Under the pieces are notes generated by a model, which made no database searches, had not been told where the DNA came from, and worked only from the letters and a program-made list of their open reading frames with translations. Positions 1-7,467 of a stretch of 64,000 nucleotides of DNA are shown here, piece by piece. The number at the start of each line of letters is the position of its first letter. Within the stretch, counting starts at the first letter, position 1. Position numbers and translations under genes: made by a program. The stretch is taken from assembly GCF_031954365.1 (NCBI RefSeq), contig NZ_JAUSVZ010000003.1; one strand, given 5' to 3'. Source of the stretch: Brevibacillus aydinogluensis (GTDB lineage: Bacteria > Bacillota > Bacilli > Brevibacillales > Brevibacillaceae).

Positions 1-97
1 GCCTCACGGCGGACACCCTTGCCTTAAGCTAACGGTTGGTACAGCCAACCCCCGTTCGGGACTTTCACCCTATAGCTACCGCCCATGCCGGGCGCAC
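1..97 (-). mobile_element. 5' end of a group II intron (bacterial class C type), cut by window edge
   Basis: Read on the minus strand, the intron begins at position 97 with the group II 5' signature GTGCG and continues GCCCGGCATGGGCG. It is followed by GGGTGAAAGTCCCGAAC (about 72-56), the GTTAGC block (about 34-29) and GCAAGGGTGTCCG (about 23-11). These blocks and their order agree with domain I of group IIC introns such as those of Bacillus halodurans and Oceanobacillus iheyensis, recalled from memory rather than searched. The 5' exon ends in the T-run of the rny terminator hairpin, which is where class C introns insert. Only domain I is inside the window; any reverse transcriptase ORF and domains V-VI would lie to the left of base 1. 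Confidence 0.82.
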
Positions 98-98
98 C

Positions 99-132
99 AA
101 AAAAGTAAAGTGGCCCAAAGCCACTTTACTTT
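99..132 (-). terminator. rny intrinsic terminator and probable intron target site
   Basis: A perfect 11-bp stem (104-114 with 120-130, extendable by A-T pairs to 102-132) with a 5-nt loop is followed on the minus strand by six T residues (complement of 99-104). The stem starts inside the last sense codon of rny and includes its TAA. The intron 5' end lies two bases beyond the T-run, so the hairpin both ends rny transcription and would serve as the stem-loop recognised by a class C intron. Confidence 0.88.
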
Positions 133-1673
133 GCATACTCGACTGCCCGTGTTTCGCGGATGACGGTCACCTTGATGTGACCCGGGTAGTCAAGTTCATT
201 TTCGATTCGTTTGGTAATGTCGCGTGCCAGGCGCGCCGCTTCCGCATCGTCAATCTTCTCAGGCTGCACCATTACGCGGATTTCGCGGCCGGCCTGAATT
301 GCGTACGATTTTTCCACGCCGTCGAACGACTCGGAGATCTCCTCCAGCTTTTCCAGCCGCTTGATGTACGTCTCCAGCGTTTCGCGGCGAGCTCCCGGCC
401 GGGCGGCGGAAAGTGCGTCAGCCGCTCCCACCAGCATCGCAATGACGGATGTCGGCTCGGTATCCCCGTGATGGGACGCGATGCTGTTGATGACAACGGG
501 ATGCTCGTTGTATTTCTTCGCCAGTTCCACGCCGATCTCCACGTGGGAACCTTCCACTTCATGGTCGATGGCCTTGCCGATGTCGTGAAGCAGACCGGCC
601 CGTTTTGCCAGTTTGACATCTTCGCGCAGTTCGGCTGCCATCAGTCCGGCCAGGTGGGCCACTTCCATCGAGTGCTTCAGCACGTTTTGCCCGTAGCTGG
701 TCCGGTAGCGCAGACGGCCGAGAATCTTGATCAAATCCGGATGCAGGCCATGAACACCGGTTTCAAATGTCGCCTGCTCGCCGTATTCGCGGATGCGCTC
801 ATCCACTTCCCGACGCGCTTTTTCCACCATCTCCTCGATGCGGGCAGGGTGGATGCGTCCGTCGGCAACAAGCTTGTCCAGAGCAGTTTTGGCGATCTCC
901 CGACGAATCGGATCGAAGCCGGACAGAATGACCGCTTCCGGCGTGTCATCGATAATCAAGTCAATGCCGGTCAGCGTTTCCAGCGCGCGGATGTTGCGGC
1001 CTTCGCGTCCGATAATGCGGCCCTTCATCTCATCGTTCGGCAGCGTTACCACGGAAACGGTGGTCTCCGCTACATGGTCTGCCGCACACCGCTGGATGGC
1101 GGTGGTGATGATCTCGCGTGCCCGCTTGTCCGCCTCTTCCTTGGCTTGTGTCTCAATCTCCTTGATCATGACCGCCATTTCATGGCGAACGGTGTTCTCC
1201 ACATCGGTCAGGATAATGTTCTTGGCTTCTTCCTGAGTCAGTCCGGAGATGCGTTCCAGCTCGGCCACTTGTTCTTTATATAAGTGCTCTACCTTGCTTT
1301 GCAGTTCCGCGATGGTTCTGTCCCGCTCGGACAGTTCGCTCTCCTTGCGCTCCAGCTGTTCCATCTTGCGGTCCAACGCCTCTTCCTTCTGAAGGATGCG
1401 GCGTTCCTGGCGCTGTATTTCGTTGCGGCGTTCGCGCAGCTCGTTTTCGGCCTCGGAGCGCAGTTTGAATACCTCGTCCTTGGCTTCCAGCACCTTTTCC
1501 TTTTTGACGGCTTCAGCGTCCCGTTTGGCTTCTTCGACGATCTGCCGCGCCGCTTCCTCGGCGCTGGAGATCTTCGCCTCCGCAATGGATTTGCGCGTGA
1601 AGTAGCCGGCACCATAACCGACAATCAGCACGGCGAATAGCACGATCAGTACAATCGGATCCATAATGGCCAT
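126..1673 (-). CDS. rny: Ribonuclease Y
   Basis: RNase Y is the membrane-anchored endoribonuclease that starts bulk mRNA decay in Firmicutes and forms the core of the RNA-degradation network. The 515-aa product has an N-terminal transmembrane helix (about residues 7-26), a long charged coiled coil (about 30-190), a KH domain with the GRIIGREGRNIR motif (near 220) and an HD domain with HDIGKA (near 355). Length and sequence match the B. subtilis protein of about 520 aa. I chose the ATG at 1673, which follows AAGGAGGTG at 1688-1696; the spacing is long, and an in-frame ATG at 1664 matches the usual N-terminus equally well. It lies downstream of recX with its own promoter and a 220-nt leader. 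Confidence 0.97.
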   Translation of the reverse strand: MAIMDPIVLIVLFAVLIVGYGAGYFTRKSIAEAKISSAEEAARQIVEEAKRDAEAVKKEKVLEAKDEVFKLRSEAENELRERRNEIQRQERRILQKEEALDRKMEQLERKESELSERDRTIAELQSKVEHLYKEQVAELERISGLTQEEAKNIILTDVENTVRHEMAVMIKEIETQAKEEADKRAREIITTAIQRCAADHVAETTVSVVTLPNDEMKGRIIGREGRNIRALETLTGIDLIIDDTPEAVILSGFDPIRREIAKTALDKLVADGRIHPARIEEMVEKARREVDERIREYGEQATFETGVHGLHPDLIKILGRLRYRTSYGQNVLKHSMEVAHLAGLMAAELREDVKLAKRAGLLHDIGKAIDHEVEGSHVEIGVELAKKYNEHPVVINSIASHHGDTEPTSVIAMLVGAADALSAARPGARRETLETYIKRLEKLEEISESFDGVEKSYAIQAGREIRVMVQPEKIDDAEAARLARDITKRIENELDYPGHIKVTVIRETRAVEYAK

Positions 1674-1780
1674 AGGCTCTTTTGTTTCACCTCCTTGTGG
1701 TAAGACATCTCCCCGCTTTCCACACATTCGTTTTCATGGCGTGTCGCTGTTGTTTCGCTCTGGTATTAGTTAAAAAACAA

Positions 1781-1798
1781 GACCGATTTTACTCGGTC
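1781..1798 (-). promoter_or_regulatory. Attenuator-like hairpin in the rny leader
   Basis: On the minus strand a 6-bp stem (GACCGA/TCGGTC, 1793-1798 with 1781-1786) is followed by TTG and six T residues (1772-1777). It sits between the rny promoter (1899-1928) and the rny start, so part of the transcripts could end here. It could instead be a leftover terminator for recX, although it lies 150 nt past the recX stop and downstream of the promoter. The regulatory role is inferred. Confidence 0.5.
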
Positions 1799-1898
1799 CG
1801 CTGAATCCGCACTGGTATGTACGGGTGTTCAGTTGTGACACTGGCAACGAGCGATCAAATCAGCGAAATAGTATGATGCACCAAGTAAATACACATCT

Positions 1899-1928
1899 AT
1901 TTTATTATTTGTGAACAAGAAATGTCAA
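1899..1928 (-). promoter_or_regulatory. Sigma-A promoter for rny
   Basis: The minus strand shows a perfect -35 TTGACA (1923-1928), an 18-bp spacer and a -10 TAAAAT (1899-1904) in an AT-rich stretch. It lies 25 bp past the recX stop codon and drives rny through a long 5' leader. Confidence 0.72.
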
Positions 1929-1952
1929 GAACTGCAAGTGTGCCGCTCCTGC

Positions 1953-2594
1953 CTACGACTCCACGTCCTCGCGCAATTCGCGGCGAATCCTCTGCACGAT
2001 TGAGCCGGCGAACCCCTTGCGCGCCAGCATGGCCAGCAGCTTTCGCTCTTCGTCCGGTTCCGGCGGCCCTTGCCGGTGCCGCCGCTTTTTTTCCACCAGC
2101 CTGCGGGCCGCTTCCAGCTCATCCTCGTAGGAAACGGCGCGCACGGCCGCCTCCGCCGTGTCGCTGTCAATCCCCCGCTGCTGCAGTTCCATCCGCATCA
2201 TGTACGAGCTGCGCGGCTTGAGCCGCATCCGCTCGTCGACCCACTGCCGGGCAAACCGCTCATCGTCCAGATAGCCCTGCTCTTCCATGCGGCGGCAGAT
2301 TTCATCCGCCACGTCCCCTTCATACCCTTTTTCCTGGAGATAGGAAGCGACTTGTTTTTTCGTCCGCGGGCGGATGCCCAGATAGCGGAGTGCCAACAGG
2401 TAGGCCTTGTGCTTTTCTTCCGCCTCAAGCACTTCCCGGCAAAACGCCTCGTCCAGCTCTGTTCCCTTTAACAGTTGATACTTGACGAGGATGTCTTCAT
2501 GAACGGAAAAGACAATGTCATCGCCGATCTGAATGTGATAGCGATGCTGGTTTTTCGCGTCGCGGTGAACGGCGGTAATCCGGCCGCTTTTCAT
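1953..2594 (-). CDS. recX: Regulatory protein RecX
   Basis: RecX binds RecA-DNA filaments and modulates recombination and strand exchange. The 213-aa product consists of the helical tandem repeats typical of RecX, with the conserved segments LRYLGIRPRTKKQV, YLDDERFARQWV and RMELQQRGI. It starts with ATG after AAAGGGGGAG and lies about 100 bp downstream of recA on the same strand. The recA terminator-like hairpin separates the two genes, so co-transcription would need read-through. The C-terminus is basic and ends normally. Confidence 0.94.
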   Translation of the reverse strand: MKSGRITAVHRDAKNQHRYHIQIGDDIVFSVHEDILVKYQLLKGTELDEAFCREVLEAEEKHKAYLLALRYLGIRPRTKKQVASYLQEKGYEGDVADEICRRMEEQGYLDDERFARQWVDERMRLKPRSSYMMRMELQQRGIDSDTAEAAVRAVSYEDELEAARRLVEKKRRHRQGPPEPDEERKLLAMLARKGFAGSIVQRIRRELREDVES

Positions 2595-2664
2595 CGCGCC
2601 TCTCCCCCTTTACGGCAAACACGCCCGGCTCGCAGCTCCTCACACCGGGCGGTTTGAACATGAA

Positions 2665-2689
2665 ACAGCCTGTCAGGCCGACAGGCTGT
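2665..2689 (-). terminator. recA 3' hairpin terminator
   Basis: A perfect 10-bp stem (ACAGCCTGTC/GACAGGCTGT with a 5-base loop) starts 8 bp after the recA stop and is followed on the minus strand by TTCATGTT. The weak T-run suggests partial termination, allowing some expression of recX. Confidence 0.65.
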
Positions 2690-2696
2690 CATGCGA

Positions 2697-3755
2697 TTAG
2701 TCGAAATCAAATACCGGTTCCTCATCCTGCTCCGGATCGTTGATCGGCTCCATGCTCGGAATGGAGCTAGGATTGAGGCTGTAATACTCACGTACTTTGG
2801 CTTCGATTTGCGCCGCCACTTCCGGATTTTCCTTGAGGAAGAGCTTGGCGTTCTCCCGTCCTTGACCCAGACGCTCATCGTTGAAGGAGTACCATGCTCC
2901 GCTCTTTTGAACCACATCAATCTCCGCGCCGATGTCGAGAATGCTGCCCTCTTTGGAGATGCCTTCACCGTACATGATGTCCACTTCGGCAGTTTTGAAC
3001 GGCGGCGCCACCTTGTTTTTCACGACCTTGATCTTGGTCTTGCTGCCGACCACGTCGTTGCCCACCTTGATCGCTTCCGCCTTGCGCACGTCCAGGCGAA
3101 TGCTCGCGTAGAACTTGAGCGCGCGCCCACCCGGAGTCGTCTCCGGATTGCCGAACATGACGCCCACTTTCTCCCGGAGCTGGTTGATGAAGATGGCGAT
3201 GGTTTTCGATTTGTTGATGGCACCGGACAGCTTGCGCAGAGCCTGCGACATGAGGCGGGCCTGCAGCCCCACGTGGGAGTCTCCCATTTCGCCTTCAATC
3301 TCTGCTTTTGGCACGAGCGCGGCTACCGAGTCTACGACGATGATGTCAACGGCACCGGAACGCACCAGCGCCTCGGCGATTTCCAGCGCCTGCTCCCCTG
3401 TGTCAGGCTGGGAGAGCAGCAGTTCGTCAATGTTTACTCCCAATTTTGCCGCGTAGACCGGGTCCAGTGCGTGCTCTGCGTCGATAAACGCAGCTTGTCC
3501 GCCCTGGCGCTGCACTTCGGCGATGGCGTGAAGGGCAACCGTCGTTTTACCGGAGGATTCCGGTCCGTAAATTTCGATGATCCGTCCACGCGGGAATCCG
3601 CCCACACCCAGGGCGATGTCGAGGGCAAGCGCACCGCTGGAGACCGTGGAAACCTGAACGTTGGCCATGTCCCCCAGCTTCATGATGGACCCTTTCCCGA
3701 ACTGTTTTTCTATTTGACGCAATGCGTTTTCCAAAGCAGCGCGACGATCTGACAA
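2697..3755 (-). CDS. recA: Recombinase RecA
   Basis: RecA forms ATP-dependent filaments on single-stranded DNA, carries out homologous recombination and stimulates LexA self-cleavage. The 352-aa product contains Walker A GPESSGKTT (residues 64-72), the FINQLREK segment of the DNA-binding region and an acidic C-terminus ending EPVFDFD. I chose the TTG at 3755, giving MSDRRAALENAL like other RecA proteins. The upstream in-frame GTG at 3764 overlaps the AAGGGAG ribosome binding site and cannot be the start. A LexA-type box and promoter lie upstream. A helicase gene separates it from cinA, unlike in B. subtilis. Confidence 0.98.
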   Translation of the reverse strand: MSDRRAALENALRQIEKQFGKGSIMKLGDMANVQVSTVSSGALALDIALGVGGFPRGRIIEIYGPESSGKTTVALHAIAEVQRQGGQAAFIDAEHALDPVYAAKLGVNIDELLLSQPDTGEQALEIAEALVRSGAVDIIVVDSVAALVPKAEIEGEMGDSHVGLQARLMSQALRKLSGAINKSKTIAIFINQLREKVGVMFGNPETTPGGRALKFYASIRLDVRKAEAIKVGNDVVGSKTKIKVVKNKVAPPFKTAEVDIMYGEGISKEGSILDIGAEIDVVQKSGAWYSFNDERLGQGRENAKLFLKENPEVAAQIEAKVREYYSLNPSSIPSMEPINDPEQDEEPVFDFD

Positions 3756-3798
3756 ATGGTACACTCCCTTTCAACTCGTAACTGATTTGCTTGTCTTC

Positions 3799-3828
3799 AT
3801 CATACATCGAGACAGAAGCGTTTGCCAA
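3799..3828 (-). promoter_or_regulatory. Putative recA promoter
   Basis: On the minus strand, -35 TTGGCA (3823-3828), an 18-bp spacer and -10 TATGAT (3799-3804) lie about 45 bp upstream of the recA start and directly downstream of the LexA-like box. Confidence 0.55.
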
Positions 3829-3837
3829 GTATTTTTT

Positions 3838-3853
3838 GCGAACAAATATTCGC
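3838..3853 (-). promoter_or_regulatory. LexA (DinR) operator upstream of recA
   Basis: The 16-bp sequence GCGAATATTTGTTCGC (minus strand) matches most of the Bacillus SOS box CGAACRNRYGTTYC, with a C-to-T change at position 5 and a mismatch at the second purine. It lies about 10 bp upstream of the -35 element of recA, as expected for an SOS-induced gene. Confidence 0.75.
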
Positions 3854-3864
3854 ATCGCAAAAAG

Positions 3865-3899
3865 AGGCCGTCCGTCCCGAAAACGGAACGTGACGGCCT
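3865..3899 (-). terminator. Terminator of the DEAD-box helicase gene
   Basis: An 8-bp stem AGGCCGTC/GACGGCCT with an inner CGTTCCG/CGGGACG stem is followed by CTTTTTG on the minus strand. It lies 20 bp past the helicase stop codon and upstream of the recA promoter, so recA is insulated from the cinA-helicase transcript. Confidence 0.82.
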
Positions 3900-3919
3900 G
3901 TGTCTGCGTGCTGTCGGTA

Positions 3920-5506
3920 TCAGGAACGCTTGGCGCGCGGTTTTGCCGGCTCCAGATTGATCCGTCTGCCGTTGATGCGCGTTTGACGCAGCGATTCGTA
4001 GACGAACGGGGCCACGTCTTCGGGAACTTCCACGAAGGTGAAGTTCTCGAAGATGTCGATGCGGCCAACCGCCTTTCCGGGGATTCCGACGGACTCGGAA
4101 ATCTCCCGCACCAAATCCTGCGGGCGTACGTTGACATTGCGGCCCACGTTGAGGAAGAAACGCACCATTCCCTTGGCGGCACCCGTCTCCCCGAAGTTGT
4201 AGGCGTCGGTATCGTCCGTCTCGCCGATCTCGGTATGGAACGCGAGGTGCAGCGCCGCAGCGGCGATTTTTTCAGCCGGGTACTGAGCGATGAGCGAGTT
4301 GGCCACCTTCAGGTACATGTCGGCCACTCCATCGCTCTCCAGCAGGTTGACCAGTTGTTCCCGCAGCTGTTCTTGCTTGCGTTCCGCCACTTCCTCCAGG
4401 GACGGCACGTTGCGGCAGATCAGTTGGGCTTTGGTCTGTTTCTGGATGAACATCATCTGGCGCATCTCGCGCGGCGTCACCAGCGTCATGGCAATGCCTT
4501 TGCGGCCGGCGCGGCCCGTGCGGCCGATCCGGTGCACGTAGCTTTCCGAATCCTGCGGAATGTCGTAGTTGATGACGTGGGAGACGTTGCCGACGTCAAT
4601 GCCGCGCGCCGCCACGTCGGTCGCGATCAACAGTTCGATGGAACCCTCGCGGAACGCATTCATCACCTTGTCGCGCTGAGCCTGGGACAGGTCGCCGTGC
4701 AGACCGTCGGCCAGGTAGCCGCGCGCCTGCAGCACTTCCGTCAGCTCGTCCACGCCCCGCTTGGTGCGGCAGAAGATGATTCCCAGCTCGACGTCTTCGC
4801 TGTCCAGAATGCGGCAGAGGCTTTCCACCTTGTTCCGTTCAAATACCTTGTAGTACACCTGCTCGATCAGTGGAGCGGTCACTTCTTCGCGGCTGACAGC
4901 GATCGTCTGCGGCTGTTTCATGTAGCGGGTCGCCAGGCGTTTGATTTCCGGCGGCATGGTCGCGGAGAACAGCAGGGTCTGACGGTCTTCCGGGAGGTGG
5001 TTGATAATGGTTTCAATGTCGTCGATGAATCCCATGTCCAGCATTTCATCCGCTTCGTCCAGGACCAGTGTGTGTACGTGATCCAGCTTCAGCGTTTTGC
5101 GGCGCAGGTGGTCAAGCACGCGGCCGGGGGTCCCCACCACGACCTGGACACCCTGGCGGAGCGCACGGATTTGGTGGCCGATGGACTGTCCGCCGTAGAT
5201 CGGCAGTGTCCGCACCTTTTTGTATTTGGAGATGCGCAAAAGCTCGCCTGCCACTTGGATGGCCAGTTCGCGGGTGGGCGTGAGCACAATCGCCTGCACG
5301 CGGTTGCCCGGCGTCACTTTTTCAATCAGCGGAATCCCGAACGCGGCGGTTTTACCCGTACCTGTTTGCGCCTGACCGATCAGGTCGCCGCCCTCCAGTA
5401 CTTTCGGGATGCAGGCAGCCTGGATCGGGCTGGGCTCTTCAAAGCCCATGTCGTAAATGGCTTGCAGAATGGATTTATGTAAAGGAAAATCAGAAAAAAT
5501 CGTCAT
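3920..5506 (-). CDS. DEAD-box ATP-dependent RNA helicase (CshA/DbpA-like)
   Basis: This helicase would unwind RNA during ribosome assembly or mRNA decay. The 528-aa product has the Q motif (PSPIQ, residues 25-29), Walker A AQTGTGKT (46-53), the DEAD box (near 153), SAT and HRIGRTGRAGR. The C-terminal region (about 430-515) ends in a DbpA/CsdA-type RNA-binding fold with GRIDIFENFTFVEVP. It starts with ATG after AAAGGTGAC, 6 bp downstream of cinA. CshA works with RNase Y in the B. subtilis RNA-decay network, and rny lies close by here. Whether this protein is a CshA or a DbpA orthologue cannot be settled by eye. Its position between cinA and recA is unusual. Confidence 0.93.
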   Translation of the reverse strand: MTIFSDFPLHKSILQAIYDMGFEEPSPIQAACIPKVLEGGDLIGQAQTGTGKTAAFGIPLIEKVTPGNRVQAIVLTPTRELAIQVAGELLRISKYKKVRTLPIYGGQSIGHQIRALRQGVQVVVGTPGRVLDHLRRKTLKLDHVHTLVLDEADEMLDMGFIDDIETIINHLPEDRQTLLFSATMPPEIKRLATRYMKQPQTIAVSREEVTAPLIEQVYYKVFERNKVESLCRILDSEDVELGIIFCRTKRGVDELTEVLQARGYLADGLHGDLSQAQRDKVMNAFREGSIELLIATDVAARGIDVGNVSHVINYDIPQDSESYVHRIGRTGRAGRKGIAMTLVTPREMRQMMFIQKQTKAQLICRNVPSLEEVAERKQEQLREQLVNLLESDGVADMYLKVANSLIAQYPAEKIAAAALHLAFHTEIGETDDTDAYNFGETGAAKGMVRFFLNVGRNVNVRPQDLVREISESVGIPGKAVGRIDIFENFTFVEVPEDVAPFVYESLRQTRINGRRINLEPAKPRAKRS

Positions 5507-5512
5507 GTGTTG

Positions 5513-6754
5513 TCACCTTTCTTTTAGTCGTTGCAACGCGTAAAACAACGCAAATTTCGCTGCCCGGCCGACGATGGCCTGGCGCCGCCCGGCCAGGCGA
5601 AGCTCCTTGACCAGCGTGGGCAGTCCTTCCACGGCAACGCCAACGTAGACCAGTCCCACCGGTTTGCCTTCTGCGGGGTCTGGGCCGGCCACTCCTGTCA
5701 CGGAGATGCCGACGTCCGCGCCGAGCGTCGCCCTGATATTTTCGGCGAGCAACCGGGCCGTCTGCTCGCTGATGGCCCCTGCCTCTGCCAGGACTTCTTC
5801 CGGCACGTTGAGCATCTGCCGCTTCGCCTCGTTGGTATAGCACACCACGCCTCCGCGCATGACGGCAGAGCTGCCGGGTACGGACGTAATGAGGGATGCG
5901 ACCGTTCCCCCGGTACAACTTTCCGCACAGGCGATCGTCGCCCCCCTGCGATTCAGTTCGTCCACCAGCACCTCGTGCAGTGACGTTTCTCCTGTCGCGT
6001 AGATGTACTCGCCCAACCGCTCACGTATTTCCCGCTCTACAGGTTGAATCAGCCGCTCCGCATCGTCTACGTTCGCCGCCCTGGCCGTAATCCGCAGCGT
6101 CACTTCAAACTCTTTGGCATACGGGGCTATGGTCGGGTTGTCCTGCTGTTCAATCAGGTCGATCAACCGTTCTTCCAGCGCCGATTCGCCGATGCCGTAG
6201 AAGCGCAGCACGCGCGAATGAAACACTTGCTGTTCCGGCTTTAAGCCGATCAGATACGGCATCACGTATTTCTCTACCATCGGATACAGTTCACTGGGCG
6301 GCCCCGGCAGCAGTACAAACGTGCGTCCGTCGCGCTGCGCTGCCATGCCCGGTGCCATGCCGTGATCGTTCGGGAAGACGTGGCTGCCCGCCAGCACCAG
6401 TGCCTGCTTGCGGTTGTTTTCCGTCATCGTAATGCCACGCTGGCGGAAAAACGCCTCGATCCGCGCCATCGCCGTCTGATCAATGGTCAACCCGACGCCC
6501 AGGTGCTCCGCCACCGTCTCCTTGGTCAAGTCATCCTGGGTCGGTCCCAGTCCGCCGGTGAACACGATCAGCTCGGACCGGGCCGCGGCCTGACGAATCA
6601 CGCTAGCCAGCCGTTCGGCGTTATCCCCCACCACTGTGTGGAAATAGACGCCGATACCAATCTCGGCGAGCTTTTGGGAGAGATACTGGGCGTTCGTATT
6701 GGCGATCTGCCCAAGCAACAGTTCCGTTCCAACCGCGATTATCTCCGCTCTCAT
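5513..6754 (-). CDS. cinA: CinA, competence/damage-inducible protein (NMN amidohydrolase family)
   Basis: CinA proteins combine an N-terminal MoaB/MoeA-like domain (EIIAVGTELLLGQIANTN, GGLGPTQDDLT) with a C-terminal nicotinamide-nucleotide amidase domain (ESCTGGTVASLITSVPGSS). The 413-aa length from the ATG at 6754 matches the family. The frame stays open upstream to 6895, with an alternative ATG at 6763, but homology starts at MRAEIIAVG. In B. subtilis cinA is co-transcribed with recA; here a helicase gene follows at a 6-bp distance. Confidence 0.93.
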   Translation of the reverse strand: MRAEIIAVGTELLLGQIANTNAQYLSQKLAEIGIGVYFHTVVGDNAERLASVIRQAAARSELIVFTGGLGPTQDDLTKETVAEHLGVGLTIDQTAMARIEAFFRQRGITMTENNRKQALVLAGSHVFPNDHGMAPGMAAQRDGRTFVLLPGPPSELYPMVEKYVMPYLIGLKPEQQVFHSRVLRFYGIGESALEERLIDLIEQQDNPTIAPYAKEFEVTLRITARAANVDDAERLIQPVEREIRERLGEYIYATGETSLHEVLVDELNRRGATIACAESCTGGTVASLITSVPGSSAVMRGGVVCYTNEAKRQMLNVPEEVLAEAGAISEQTARLLAENIRATLGADVGISVTGVAGPDPAEGKPVGLVYVGVAVEGLPTLVKELRLAGRRQAIVGRAAKFALFYALQRLKER

Positions 6755-6877
6755 GCCCCTCATCCACTCTCTTTGGAATAAAGTAACGCTGCCGGCAAAG
6801 CCCATCCGGCGAAGCCTTTCCTTACGCATCGTCAGGCCGCCTCGGACGTTTCCTGTCTGACGCGGAAGAAAAGAAGA

Positions 6878-6904
6878 CCAATACCCGTTTTTCACGAGTA
6901 TTGG
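6878..6904 (-). terminator. Hairpin terminator overlapping the 3' end of pgsA
   Basis: An 11-bp stem with one mismatch (CCAATACTCGT/ACGGGTATTGG) and an A-rich loop is followed on the minus strand by TCTTCTTTTCTTCC. The stem begins inside the last pgsA codons. It is a likely weak terminator before cinA. Confidence 0.62.
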
Positions 6905-7467
6905 ATGACATTGCGATTTTTGACAAAGTAGTCATACCCGGAGTACAGGGTAATCACCACCATTGCCCATATCGCTGCTTCATCAAAGGGAATGCCGAAA
7001 ATCTCAAACGGAAAATTGTTTACCATCACCGCCGTAATGGCCACGATCTGCACCCATGTTTTTAGTTTGCCCAATGCGCTGGCGGCAATTACCTGTCCTT
7101 CCGCCGCTGCGACCAGTCTTAGACCGGTCACGGCAAACTCACGGCTGATGATGACGATGGCAATCCACGCTTCCAACCGATGCATTTCCACCAGCGAAAT
7201 CAACGCAGCGGAAATCAGCAGCTTGTCAGCCAACGGATCAAGGAATTTCCCCAAGTTGGTCACGATTTTGCGCTTGCGGGCGATATAGCCGTCCAGTCCG
7301 TCCGTACTGGCTGCCAGGATGAACACCAATGCCGCAATCAGTTCGTTGTACGTCATCGACACGGTGCCGATGGTAAACGTCCCGATGTTGTATCGCACCA
7401 GCAGAAAAAACATGACTACCGGCACCAGGAAGATCCTGGCGAGGGTGATGCGGTTGGCGAGATTCAC
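6892..7467 (-). CDS. pgsA: CDP-diacylglycerol--glycerol-3-phosphate 3-phosphatidyltransferase
   Basis: PgsA catalyses the committed step of phosphatidylglycerol synthesis at the membrane. The 191-aa product is hydrophobic with several membrane segments and carries the full CDP-alcohol phosphotransferase motif D59-G-x2-A-R-x8-G-x3-D-x3-D81. It starts with GTG directly after the rimO TAG codon; the ribosome binding site GGGGAGG lies inside the end of rimO, suggesting translational coupling. Order rodZ-rimO-pgsA-cinA resembles B. subtilis apart from rimO. Confidence 0.96.
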   Translation of the reverse strand: MNLANRITLARIFLVPVVMFFLLVRYNIGTFTIGTVSMTYNELIAALVFILAASTDGLDGYIARKRKIVTNLGKFLDPLADKLLISAALISLVEMHRLEAWIAIVIISREFAVTGLRLVAAAEGQVIAASALGKLKTWVQIVAITAVMVNNFPFEIFGIPFDEAAIWAMVVITLYSGYDYFVKNRNVIQYS

